Assembly: GCA_021372715.1 (NCBI GenBank)
Contig: JAJFTX010000022.1
Location: 1-14,131, forward strand
Reading direction: 5' to 3'
Origin: Methanobacterium sp.
Lineage (GTDB): Archaea; Methanobacteriota; Methanobacteria; Methanobacteriales; Methanobacteriaceae
Length of the DNA stretch: 14,131 nt
Shown: piece after piece, positions 14,078 through 14,131 of the stretch
Numbering within the stretch: position 1 is the stretch's first letter
How the letters are laid out: each line of letters begins with the position of its first letter
Notes under the pieces: model-generated
What the model was told of the DNA's origin: nothing
Database searches by the model: none
The model's input: the letters and a program-made list of their open reading frames with translations, nothing else
Translations under genes and position numbers: made by a program

Positions 14078-14131
14078 ATGATTGATGGAGTTAAAACAAA
14101 AGAACTCAGGGTCATTCCCGATGAAAGGGGT
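14078..14131 (+). CDS. rmlC: dTDP-4-dehydrorhamnose 3,5-epimerase-like protein, N-terminus only
   Basis: The 18 visible codons, MIDGVKTKELRVIPDERG, match from memory the opening of RmlC-family cupins in archaeal surface-sugar clusters, which epimerise C3 and C5 of the dTDP-4-keto sugar. AAAGGTG at 14064-14070 stands seven bases before the ATG as a clear Shine-Dalgarno. The rest is outside the window, so catalytic His and Tyr residues cannot be checked. The position beside rmlD and rmlA agrees with the call. A related sugar-nucleotide cupin with another role is possible. Confidence 0.7.
   Translation, partial: MIDGVKTKELRVIPDERG

Noticed and set aside
1..14131. CRISPR arrays, insertion sequences, tRNA or rRNA genes, defence systems
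   Set aside because: No regularly spaced repeats, transposase or integrase motifs, or RNA-gene signatures were seen on either strand. The only sizeable repeat is the GT2 5' module.

Overview
The window looks like a methanogenic archaeon of the order Methanobacteriales, probably Methanobacterium or a close relative. The DNA is visibly AT-rich. Genes carry archaeal Shine-Dalgarno cores (GGTGAT, GTGAT or GGAGG), and BRE/TATA-like boxes of the TTTATATA type lie about 25-30 bases ahead of gene starts. A membrane protein resembles the archaeal DUF2206 family. The genus is inferred from protein style, not from a marker gene. Nearly everything present serves surface-glycan or glycoprotein synthesis.

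Left part, + strand (1-2738): the 3' end of a GT4 glycosyltransferase, then two tandem GT2 glycosyltransferases separated by one base. Their first 83 residues are almost identical and are followed by a diverged hydrophilic linker placed inside the catalytic domain. The 3' parts of the two genes are unrelated.

Middle, - strand (2795-6270): a GT4 glycosyltransferase and a large polytopic membrane protein (DUF2206-like, GT-C style), convergent with the left part. A 417-bp divergent spacer (6271-6687) with a promoter in each direction and a perfect AT-only dyad separates these from a + strand gene. That gene encodes a zinc-ribbon, single-span membrane protein with a PsbP-like outer domain and a dense group of N-glycosylation sequons.

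Right part, - strand, transcribed right to left (14010 to 7571): rmlD, rmlA (long form), galU, a dolichol-phosphate-mannose-synthase-like GT2 with C-terminal membrane helices, and two GT4 glycosyltransferases. rmlD and rmlA overlap by four bases. A T-rich stretch and a possible promoter between galU and the DPM-like gene suggest two transcription units. At the right edge the first codons of an rmlC-like epimerase run divergently from rmlD, and the two genes seem to share one TATA region.

Together: RmlA, RmlD and the RmlC-like protein belong to dTDP-rhamnose (or related deoxysugar) synthesis, with RmlB not in view. GalU supplies UDP-glucose. The DPM-like enzyme probably loads a sugar onto a polyprenyl phosphate. 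The GT4 and GT2 enzymes would assemble the glycan on the cytoplasmic face. The polytopic protein may act on lipid-linked sugars at the outer face. I see no CRISPR array, tRNA, rRNA, transposase or integrase. No wholly new system is evident. The most unusual structure is the near-identical 5' module shared by the two tandem GT2 genes.
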